The notes beneath the pieces are model-generated. The model was not told the DNA's origin, ran no database searches, and was given only the letters and a program-made list of their open reading frames with translations. Below, one piece after another: positions 34,333 through 43,894 of a DNA stretch of 64,000 nt. The stretch covers positions 4,392,001 to 4,456,000 of the forward strand of contig JAFFJZ010000017.1 of the NCBI GenBank assembly GCA_018340375.1, read 5' to 3'. The first letter of the stretch is position 1, and every line of letters begins with the position of its first letter. The DNA comes from Gonatopus flavifemur (lineage: Eukaryota; Arthropoda; Insecta; Hymenoptera; Dryinidae). A program made the translations under genes and the position numbers.

Positions 34333-35910
34333 CTCCAAATGCCAGACAAATCCGGACAACTTTTTCAGCTGGATCTGTCTGGTTTTGTATGGTCTTGTCT
34401 GGTTTGCCAAATACAAGATTTGTGCGAAGTTTAAAATGAGTCAGGATTGATACGGCTTGCCAAAATGTCTGGTACAATCCGGATTGTCGGGTGAAAATTA
34501 TGTCAGTTTTTGTATGTAAAGAACATAATCGGAAGAAGTTGCTGTAATTGGCTGGGACTGGCATGAAGAAATAGTGGCAGGGTGATACCGGTTTGCCAGT
34601 AAAAGAAATTGTGCCAGATTTTATAGGACTCGCCGATTAAGAACATATTCCTGAAAATGTGCAGATCTCATGAGGATTGCCAGGTTTTTGAAGTGCTCGG
34701 AAATATCCGGCCCGCCGACACAAAAACCTTCTCGGTTGTGCGTCAAATTTGCTGACAATGCCTCACAAGAAAAAGAGATGGTTTTTACCGGGTAGCCGGT
34801 GTGCCGGCTCCTAGTAGATTTTGTAAGGCGCGCCTGCGGGGAAAGCTGACTGGAAAACACCGTGATTCACATATCCCTGAAAATGTGCAGATCTAATGAG
34901 GATTGCCAGGTTTTTTACGTGCCAAAAAATTGTAGAAAAAATAACACGTTTTGGTCAGAATGAAGTGAATTTCCTCAAGGGCGATATATTCCAGAGAAAA
35001 TACTATATGGTCAGAAGTTTTTTGTTCAATACTATTCAGATTTCATAGCATGAATAATCAATCGAATTTCGACAAAAAACATCCTCAAATATCTTATCCA
35101 AACTGTATATCGCAGTATAGAAAACCGGTCACTTCCGGACAAAATATTTTTGATAATATTTTTTGTTTGATCTCACTCGGATTTCACGGGCCGAAAACCC
35201 AGTCACATTCCGACGGAAAATATCCTCGAATATCTTATCCAAGCTGTATCTTACAGTATGGAAAACCGGTCAATAGCGGACAAAATATTCTTTGCCTGGT
35301 CTCACTTGGATTTCACAAGCCGAAAAACCAGTCACAATCCGAAGGAAAGTACCCTCGAATATTTAATCCAAGCTGTATTTTACAGTATGGAAAACCAGTC
35401 AATAACGGACGAAATATTTTTTGCCTGGTCTCACTTGGATTTCACAAGCCGAAAAATCAGTCACAATCCGACGGAAAGTACCCTTGAATATTTCATCCAA
35501 GCGGTATTTTACAATATGGAAAACCGGTAAAAACCGGACAAAATATATTTTGATTGATTTCACTCGGATTTCACAGGCCGAAAAACCAGTCACTATCCAC
35601 CCGAAAAAATCATCGGGTATTTCATGCAGTTTCTATTTGATTCACACAGCATGTCAAACCGGAGAAAAACTATCACAAAATATTTTGTCAGTATCGTCTG
35701 GAATTGTACGGGACAAAAACCGACTAAGAACCTGACAAAACTTGATGAAAAATTTTTTTATCTGGATTTGTCGGACATATCAAGCAAGTGCCGGGCCCGT
35801 CAGAGGCGGCTGAAATATATTTTGTCAGTATCGTCTGGAATTGTACGGGACAAAAACCGACTGGGAACCTGACAAAAAATTTTTTGTCTGGAACTGTCGG
35901 ACATTTGGAG
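34333..35910. mobile_element. 1,578 bp TA-flanked insertion in the hAT gene
   Basis: Inverted ends CTCCAAATGCCAGACAAATC and GTCTGGAACTGTCGGACATTTGGAG lie between TA duplications (34331-34332, 35911-35912). TTGTCCGGA and GTCTGG words recur through its end regions. Its middle holds tandem 129 bp units. No transposase is seen. Removing it and one TA rejoins the hAT frame. Confidence 0.85.
35090..35617. repeat. Tandem repeat, about four units of 129 bp
   Basis: Units begin TATCTTATCCAAGCTGTAT-like at 35090, 35231, 35360 and 35489, with a partial unit from 35617. The first interval is 141 bp because of an extra 12 bp. Because 129 is divisible by three, the array gives a long repetitive frame that should not be read as a gene. 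Confidence 0.8.
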
Positions 35911-37343
35911 TAGTATACTTCTGATATAAATAAAATATGCTCTATTTTTACAATCTGGATACATGTTAAATAACATTTCAGCAGTGTAACAGTTTTGTTT
36001 TGTTTTGGCAATTTGAAAAAATAGTTTCAATTCATCCCATTGGTCTAAAATTCTTTGAACAGCAGGTTCAATAGACAACCATCTGGTGGCACATTTCTGT
36101 AAAATTTTTAAAGGTTTTTGTCCGCAATTGATTGTTTCATATATTTGTACATATTCTTGACGGCGTGATGAAGATAAACAGAACCAATTGTAAGTTTCCC
36201 TCAACATGTATTCTATATTGCGAGGTATCGTTTCTTCAGATGCATGTGAAACAGCCAGTTCCAAGGAATGACATACACATCTGATTAAAATTAGATGTGG
36301 CATGTCAAATTCGTCTTTTAAAATTTTATGTACACCGTTATTTATCCCCACCATTACACTAGCATTATCTGTACCAAGTCCAATCATATTTTTCAAATCT
36401 AAACCCATGTCTTTTACCGCACCAACCACAGCATTTACTATTCCTCTTGCATCACTTGTTTCTAATGGGCTTAGTGCGAAGAAAGTTGATATTATTTTCT
36501 CACTTTGACGGCTAAAATATCTGATAACTATACCCAGATATTTATGCACCGTTATATCTGTCGATTCATCTATAATTAGGCTGTACTTGCTGTCACCAAT
36601 ATCTAATTTGAGAGCTGTTCGAAAATGAGGTGCCAAAATATTCCTTATAATTTCTCCACATTTTGTTCTATGCAACTTCATACTTTTGATATTTTTGGAG
36701 TCCGGAAATGCTTTCATACATAATTCACTTAAATGATCTATTGGCAACACAGAGGAATGTTCTGCAATGAATAATGACAACAAAGCTTCTGCATTATGTA
36801 CGTTGAGCACATTTTCGTTTGCTTTTTGGATAGAAATTTTCGATTGATCCAATTTGAAAGGTTTACATTTCTCTTTGGGTTTTTTTGTTTCGAAATATCA
36901 CTCAGTTTTGCATTGAATTCTATTTTGCAATAAGTACACATTGCTTGTGAATTGTTTCCAAAAACTGGTTTGAGCCATGATTTATAATTCGGATCATTCT
37001 CCCACTCCTTTCTATATTTTTGGGAATAGTTATTCTTCTTACTGAGAGGCAGATCCATGCTAAAATTTATCCAGAATACGTAGTATGATGAATAAACTGA
37101 TGTTCAACTTGGAAATAACTATTCTTTTATGCAAATAAGTATACGCTCAACTCAATTAATCAACACGATTTGCATAAATCAATTGTTTTGTATTTGAAGT
37201 GATCAGTCGTATTTTTCTTTTGGGGATTCACTATTGTACATACACTAATAGCTCAAACACAGAAGTGACGTTATCATGAACGTAAATGTAAACAACTGCG
37301 CACTAAAGGCCTAAACATACAAACAACGTAAGGCGGAGACTTG

Positions 37344-37822
37344 TGCTAGCGACTGTAGCGCGCGACACCATTGGAAAAAAGCAGAGAGAGGATGTTTTCA
37401 ACTCGGATCTCTTTTTTCTTCTAATGATGTCGCGCGCGATAGTCGCTAGCATGAGTACCCGGGGTAAACGTGTCTTCAGATGACAGCGATCAGCGACGAG
37501 CGATACGTTAGCTAAAAAGAGAGGTAACGTGGGATCTCTCCTTTTATCTAAAGTATCGCTCGTCGCTAATCGCTGCCATCTGAAAACACCTTAAGTGTGA
37601 ACGTAAGAAACGGTAACCTACATAGATCTCGTACACGATTTTTTCACATCCGTACTCCCATTTACGTAGCTTGTGTGGCATGAGTTCTGTGTGCTTCCGA
37701 TATTGTCCAAATTGGTTAGTCAGTCTTTTGTAACCTTTACGATAATTGGTGAATGAATTGTCTGCCAATCATCGTACAGGTTACAAAAGACTGGCTCATC
37801 ATTTGGGCAATATCGGAAGCGC
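37344..37822. repeat. Three consecutive hairpins 5' of the hAT gene
   Basis: 37344-37452 pairs GTGCTAGCGACTGTAGCGCG with its complement. 37469-37590 pairs TGTCTTCAGATGACAGCGAT with its complement. 37692-37822 pairs TGCTTCCGATATTGTCCAAA with its complement. The last is partly repeated at about 25925-25990 in copy 1. They lie in the noncoding 5' region of the hAT transposon and may be MITE insertions or transposase-binding structure. Confidence 0.65.
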
Positions 37823-38399
37823 CCTCTGTCTAAAGTGGGTGTGATAAATCCGTAGGCACCCTATTTCATCAATTTAAGAAAATCCACAAACAAATTTGGA
37901 TCAAAATCATAATATTCAATTTGAAAACTTTTGATGATTTCTTGTTTCTTCGTATTTACAAAAAAGCGCCAGATTTCGCGCTAGGCGCTAAACGTGTTAT
38001 TTTCGCGTCAACGTGTTTGAAAAAGCGCCATATCTAGCGCGAAAAGCGCCAGGGTGGCAACACTGATAGACAGTGTTGCCAGAAGGTTATAGACTCGCAG
38101 CGCTAGATGACGCAGCAGTCGGTGCTGTTCAAAGCTAAATTAGAATTGGTGACAGTGCTAGATTTTTTTCGATGTTGCCAAATGTTAGTGCTAAAAAAAA
38201 AAACGCGGGAAAAATAGAGAATTTTTAATTTGTGAATTTTGCACATTTTGTTATATCAGGAATTTACATTCAGCAGGGTCAGAGTGTTTAGTGAGATACC
38301 TTGTATATTTATTTCTCCATTTTACATCTCCAAATAGATGTTCAGGGATATTTGATTCGATATTCAATGACCAAAATCATGTATCAATATACTGTAAAC

Positions 38400-38846
38400 C
38401 AGGGTTGTAAATTAGTTAATTGAAGAAGCACCCAATTAACAATTAGAATTTAATTTTTATTTGAAAGTTTCTTCAATTAAAAATTAAATTCAATTCTTAA
38501 TTGAAGTCGTTTCCAATTATCAAATAAATGTAATTGCTTTAAAATCAAGCAATGATTGATTGATTTTCCTGATGCGCTCTTGTTTTTCTGTATTTGTTAA
38601 TTAAGAAAGAACAAGAAAACATAAGAAAAATGGATCAACCATTGCTTGATTTTGAATCAATTAAATTGATTTGTCAAATGGAAATTACCTCCATTGAAAA
38701 TTTAATTTAATTGTTTGTTGCAAAAAAATTTCAATTAAGAATTTAATTTAATTTTTAATTGAGAAAAATTTCAATTAAAAATTAAATTTTTATTGTTCAT
38801 TGAACGTCAATTCAAATGAGTTTTAATTGAATGACTTCCAACCCTG
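38400..38846. mobile_element. 447 bp hAT-like MITE nested in the outer hAT
   Basis: Ends CAGGGTTGTAAATTAG and GACTTCCAACCCTG with the exact 8 bp duplication CTGTAAAC (38392-38399 and 38847-38854). The interior is AT-rich with many TTCAATTAAAAATTAA-like words in both orientations. Confidence 0.85.
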
Positions 38847-38894
38847 CTGTAAACTGGACTTTTTTTTAACAAAACAATATTTTTATTTGACCAA

Positions 38895-38918
38895 ATATAT
38901 ATATATATATATATATAA
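38895..38918. repeat. (TA)n microsatellite
   Basis: About twelve TA units in the outer hAT interior. Confidence 0.8.
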
Positions 38919-39892
38919 TGATTTTTTTCAAAATAGATATGCTGCAAGACCTATCCCCTTGGGGTGAATCAAACTAATCCTTGAAAATTTTGCCATCAGG
39001 TAATCATTTATTCAATGATCAACATATTTCCAATAATAATCCTCAATCACGATACAATACATACTTTTTATTCCAACGAATAATTTCAATTTAAATAATC
39101 CTTTGGCATAATAGGAAACTCTTCATATAAATTATAGAACTTTCCATTATGCAAATAACTCAGATAATTAAAATTTTCAATTAGTAATGACCTATAAATA
39201 TATGTTCCATTTGAAAAAATAGTGCTAGATATTTAATCTAAGTGCTATCCATAGTGCTAAGTGCTGTACTTAAAAATTCAGGGCTAGAAATGTTTTCATA
39301 GTGCTAAATCTAGTAACCGTGTTGCTGTTCTGGCAACACTGTGTATAGACCACACTACACTGAAATCAACGCTATTGGATGTTTGGATTATAATATACAT
39401 TAACTGAAGTGAATGCTATTGGATATTGGAAGAAAGGAAAAATGACAGAATATTGGATGTCCCAAGAAGGAAAGAGACAGAATATCTCTATGCCAATGGA
39501 AGAAACCCTCCCGAATTCCGATGACGAAAAACTATAGTCGCTATCTGATTAAAATAAATCGAAAGTGGCGATGATGATGAAGAAAAATCCTGATGTTTTG
39601 ATCGCATGAAAATTTGAAACGTTTGTATCTCGGGATCGCGTGAACGGATCAACTTCGTAGTGTGCTTAATCGAAAGTGTGTATTCGAATTATGTAATAGA
39701 AGTGTAATTATTTTTTCGTGAAATTCAATGTGTGATGAGTTATTGTGGGTTAAAGATTTTTTGATACAAAAAATTTTTTTTTTTTTGATACAATAAAGAT
39801 ACACGGTAGCGCACGACTTATGCTTTTTCATTTTTTCTTTTATTCCAGGGTTTTCATTTACTTGGCGTCGAGACGCTACCGCGTCTCTTGAT

Positions 39893-41357
39893 ACACTATA
39901 ACGAATATCGTTGAGAGTACATGCCGAGGTTTAAAGGTCTATAATGTTTCTAACGTCACACGAGTGGATTTATGTCTTTTTAATTGGAGTACGTAAATAA
40001 ATCTTAAGCTTGAGGATTTGAAATTTAGCATGATGGAATATTTATTTGGAGCGGTTGATTTGATTTGACGTCATCTAATAATGTGGAGTATCAAATGGCA
40101 GCTTTTCAATTCGTGTAATCCTTTGGAAAAAAAACAATTTGAAGTACAAGAAACATAAAAATCGGTATGAAGAACCATACAGTACCATGTTCTCCATGAA
40201 GATGAAAATACATGTCTGCAATGCGGATCTTGAGAGAAAATTTTTTACAGTTTTCACCCAATTCTGATGAAACTTGTATGGAAGCACTGTCGGATCATAA
40301 CTAAAACGTGGTACAAATTTCATGGCAATCGGATAATAGGAAGCGAAGATATGAGCGGTCGCAGAATCTCGATTTTGAAAAACGTATTCCGCAATATTTT
40401 CAAAACGTGTTATCCGATCGAGACCAAAATCAATAGGCCTCGGGTCCTCTCCGAGACGAATATTTGAAAAGGAAAATTAATCAAATTGGTGCATTCTGAG
40501 GAGGGTTATCGCACGCCAAACACAAAAATCACCATTTTCAGAAACATATTCCGTGATATTTTCAAAACGTGTTATCCGATCGGAATCAGAATCAATAGAC
40601 CCCAATGAGCCTCTGAGACGAACATATTGAAAAACGAATTATCCTGATCGGTGCATTCTGAGGAGAGTTATCGTACGCCAATGAGTGCACATACATACAC
40701 ACACACACACACACGCACAGACATTTTTGGGGATTGCGTTTTTTCGACGTTCTCAAGCGTTTGGCAAAAGTAGAATACCCCCTTCTGCATCATCGATTTC
40801 TGACCCTATTACAATACTTCCGTTTCCTTATATATAAGGAACATGGAAGTAAAAATTAGATCAAATTGATACCATTCTTTTTATATGAAACTTTGTATAC
40901 AGAGCTTATATATTTTATCATGCATCATCTTTGCCTAAGGTCCGAAACTGAACCTAGTTCCAGGCCATAAACTTATACATGACGCAGAATCGGTTTGAGT
41001 CTCAGATCTGACTGTGCATATCGACTTTATAATTCCCCGTACCTATATATGGGGCATTCTACGCCAAATCAGAGAGTTGGAAACTTTTTTATGTTCTCAA
41101 TTCTTTTACATCATTTAGTACTCATCAAAGAACCATTCCTGCTAAAATTTAGGATATTTTTGATTATCCGTTCAGAAAATATCGTTTCGTTTTGGGTTTG
41201 CGCGCATAACTTCGTTGATAGTGGTGTAGATCGGAAGTTTTCTTTCAAGATCTTCGTTTTTACTTCCATGTTCCTAATATATAAGCAAACGGGAGTATTA
41301 TGACAGGGTCAAAAATCCATGATGCAGAAGGGGGTATTTCCCCTTTGCCAAACGCTT
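39893..41357. repeat. Dispersed repeat family region with a tandem duplication and a terminal inverted repeat
   Basis: Two adjacent copies of a roughly 160 bp unit (40362-40519 and 40520-40682) share TATTCCGCAATATTTTCAAA-like and GGTGCATTCTGAGGAG words. A (CA)n tract is at 40695-40715. Block 40760-40855 (GGCAAAAGTAGAATACCCCC through CATGGAAGTAAAAA) is inverted at 41258-41354. Related sequence appears at 57940-58620, and the ATGGGGCATTCTACG block near 41050 is inverted at about 50090-50105. No coding is seen. Confidence 0.6.
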
Positions 41358-41735
41358 CCCTGGTTGAACAATCCGATTGAATCCGATAAAAAGAAATTTT
41401 ATCGGAATGAATTGAGTTTTTGCATCGGAAATTTCCTATTGATACCAATAAGATAATTTTGAATTGGATTTAATCGGTCTTTCCCCTGGTTAAAAAATCC
41501 GATTGAATCCGATAAAAAAACATTTCATCGGAATGGATTGAGTTTCTGCATCGGAAATTTCCCATTGATACCAATAAAATAATTTTTAACTGGATTTAAT
41601 CGGCATTTTCCCTGGTGGAAAATCCGATTAAATCCGATAAAAAAAACTTATCGGAATGAATTGATTCCTGCATCGCGATTTTCTTATTGAATTTTATTGA
41701 TTGTTAACCCAACCAACGAACGGTTTATATACATT
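41358..41735. repeat. Tandem 126 bp repeat, about 2.5 units
   Basis: CCCTGGTTGAACAATCCGAT-like starts fall at 41358, 41484 and 41610, exactly 126 bp apart. Each unit holds an ATCCGATAAAA...TTTTATCGGAAT inverted pair and a GATACCAATAARATAATTTT segment related to the 65 bp satellite that follows. Confidence 0.8.
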
Positions 41736-42060
41736 ATGTACGCGCATTTGATATCAATTAAACAAACACATATATCATTTATTCAATCATCACGTATGAC
41801 AAATTATTGCTGAAATAAATTCAAACGATCATTTATGTGTTATTAACATGGTGATCACCCATCCACCTTGTACCGCAGTTGTCGTTGCTTAACCTAGAAG
41901 ATCGATCTGGAACACCCGCTCGCTCGATGCCGTGGTTCGCTTCCTATCAATGTGAACTAAATGACTGTCTTATGTCAGGGATGGGTGTCCTATAGTAATA
42001 AGATTCAATTGGTAATAGTCCATTGGAGCTATGAGGGATTGTATCGGTCTTAATGAGAGC
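41736..42060. other. Spacer between repeat arrays
   Basis: Non-repetitive sequence including a GTCGTTGCTTAACC segment. No gene or RNA recognised. Confidence 0.5.
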
Positions 42061-43380
42061 ATGGGAGTTCATTAATAATGAAAATCCCAATGAAGACTAA
42101 GAAAATATTTTCCAATTGGATTCAATCGGTATTTTATGATGGATGAACAATTCCGATTGATATCAATACAATATTTTTCAATTGGATTCAATCGGTACTT
42201 TATCAATTATGAAAATTCTAATTGATACGAGTCAAATATTTTCCACTGGGATCCAATAGGTATTTTATCAATAATAAGAATTCCGATTGATATCAATGAA
42301 ATATTGTGTAATTGAATTCACTTGGTATTTTATGATCAATGAAAATTCCGATTGACGTCAATACAATATTTTTCAATTGGATTGAATCGGTATTTTATTA
42401 ATCATGAAAATTTCATTTGATCCCAGTCAAATATTTTTCAATGGGATCCAATTGGTATTTTATCAATAGTAAAAATTCCGGTTGATACCAGTACAATATT
42501 TTTCAATTTGATTCATTCGGAGTTTTATCAATCATGAAAATTCTATTTGATACCAGTGAAACGTTTTTCAATGTGATCCAATTGGTATTTTATCAATAAT
42601 AAAAATTCCAATTGATGACAATAAAATGTTTCTTATTTGATTGAATAGGTATTTTATTGATCATTAAAATTCTAATCGATATCAGTGAAATATTTTTCAA
42701 TAGAATTCAATGGGTATTTCATTAATCATAAAAATTCCAATTGATACCAAGAAAATATTTTCTCATTAGATTCAATGGGTATTTTATGGTTGAGAAAAAT
42801 TTCCGATGGATACCAATAAAATATTTTTTAATTGGATTGAATCGGTATTCCATTAATCATGAAAATTTTAATTGATACCAGTCAAATATTTTTCAATGGG
42901 ATCCAATTGATATTTCATCAATAACAATTATTCCGATTGATATCAATGAAATATTGTGTAATTGCATTCACTTGGTATTTTATGACCAATGAAAATTCTG
43001 ATTGATGTCAATACAATATTTTCCAATTGGATTCAATCGTTATGTTATTAATCATGAAGATTCTAATTGATACCAGTCAAATATTTTTCAATGGCATCCA
43101 ATAGGTATTTTATCAATAATAAAAATCCCAATTCGTACGGACACAATATTTTTTGATTTGATTTAATCGGCATTCTATTAATCATTACAATTATAATTGG
43201 TACCAGTAACATATTTTTCAATGGGATCCAATGGATATTCCATCACTGATAAAAATTCCGATTGATACCAATGAAATATTTTCTAATTGGATTCTCTTGG
43301 TATTCTATGATTATAGTTCCCTATTCCAGCAACTTTCCCATTAGTTCCAATATATCGAGGTCACCAGGGATTCCGATAAA
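42061..43380. repeat. Diverged 65 bp satellite with a 650 bp higher-order period
   Basis: Monomers of about 65 bp follow the plan ATTGATACCAATAAAATATT, then TTCAATTGGATTCAATCGG, then TATTTTATCAATCATGAAAA. Adjacent monomers differ widely, but the variant order repeats: AAGAAAATATTTTC begins at 42099 and again at 42749, and ATTGTGTAATTG at 42303 and 42953, both exactly 650 bp apart. That is a ten-monomer higher-order unit in about two copies. Confidence 0.8.
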
Positions 43381-43443
43381 AACCAATGATCTGATGCAAC
43401 GAAAGAAATGTCAAAACTGAATCGGTTATTGCCGGTACATACC

Positions 43444-43687
43444 TACACGGAAAAAAGAAAACATTACTGGTTACTGTGAATGACAGCGATCGGTTGAAAA
43501 ACAAATGAAAACACGCTTGGATAATGAGGATTAGCGCGATCACAGTGATGGGTATTGTAATGAAATTCGCCAGTGCTGACTGGACAGTAATGAGGACTGA
43601 GAAACGCAGTACTGCATGGAATGAATTTGAGTTTCAATGTATTTTTGTGATTCACAGTAATCATCGCTGTTTCCTTTTTTCCGTGTA
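43444..43687. repeat. TACACGGAAAAA MITE, 244 bp
   Basis: Ends TACACGGAAAAAAGAAAACA and TGTTTCCTTTTTTCCGTGTA are inverted, and inner arms GGTTACTGTGAATGACAGCG are mirrored as TTCACAGTAATCATCGC. It interrupts sequences related to the neighbouring satellite. Confidence 0.7.
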
Positions 43688-43894
43688 TAGGACTTTAGAA
43701 TCCATAAACTTGCCTATTATTTCCAATAAATTTGAATGTTGGAATAATCCAATTGAAAACCATTGATCAATGAAATCGATACATCCTTAAATGCCGTCAG
43801 AAATCTCCCATAAGAAACCCATTCATCATTCAATTTCACAAATTTTCCCATTAGTTCCAATAGATTGAAATTGTGGAAACTTCCGAAAAAAACC
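43688..43894. repeat. Degenerate units related to the flanking satellite
   Basis: Two units with CCATTAGTTCCAATA and AAAACCATTGAT-like words match 43325-43390, suggesting an array of about 150 bp units interrupted by the MITE. Confidence 0.55.

Larger units (their letters stand above)
33422..37058 (-). pseudogene. hAT transposase gene, split by a transposon and one frameshift
   Basis: Read on the minus strand from ATG 37058: a BED-like finger (WENDPNYKSW, CTYCKIEFNAKL), then the RNase-H-like core with IDESTDIT (first Asp), GTDNASVMVG (second Asp), CVCHSLELA (the CxxH of hAT) and CATRWLSIEP, then, past the insert, the C-terminal dimerisation block LPHSNADVERIFSQMN near 33.7 kb, ending in an acidic tail at 33422. 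Two lesions are seen. One is a one-base frame change near a run of seven A (minus strand, about 36883-36889), between the finger and the core. The other is the 1,578 bp element at 34333-35910. Without these the product would be about 690 residues, usual for hAT. The key catalytic Asp residues are retained. Confidence 0.85.
33047..38065 (-). mobile_element. Inner autonomous-type hAT transposon
   Basis: Ends CAGTGTTGCCAACTCC and GGGTGGCAACACTG carry the 8 bp duplication ATAGACAG (33039-33046 and 38066-38073). The target spans the left boundary of the outer hAT, three bases into its terminus. It contains one interrupted transposase gene and a second transposon (34333-35910). Without the latter the element is about 3.4 kb, a normal size for an autonomous hAT. 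Confidence 0.9.
33044..39341. mobile_element. Outer hAT element, interrupted at its own terminus
   Basis: It starts CAG at 33044, resumes at 38074 (TGTTGCCAGAAGG) and ends TTCTGGCAACACTG at 39341. The 8 bp duplication TGTATAGA is at 33036-33043 and 39342-39349. Without the inner hAT and its TSD it is about 1,271 bp and non-coding, so it is non-autonomous. It holds another hAT MITE at 38400-38846. Confidence 0.85.
27600..39892 (-). mobile_element. Large repeat carrying a USP-like gene, copy 2, inflated by insertions
   Basis: Homologous to copy 1 in the same orientation. Its length comes from nested insertions: the DUF4817 transposon (28831-29839), a palindrome (30865-31987), a 56 bp hairpin (32271-32326) and the hAT complex (33044-39341). 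After removal, about 5 kb of shared sequence remains. It ends with the same perfect hairpin GAGACGC-TACC-GCGTCTC at 39870-39887 and CTTGAT. The left boundary is approximate. Confidence 0.6.

Noticed and set aside
35050..35487. A 145-codon frame with internal sequence repeats
   Set aside because: It is the translation of the 129 bp tandem repeat, which keeps frame because 129 is divisible by three.
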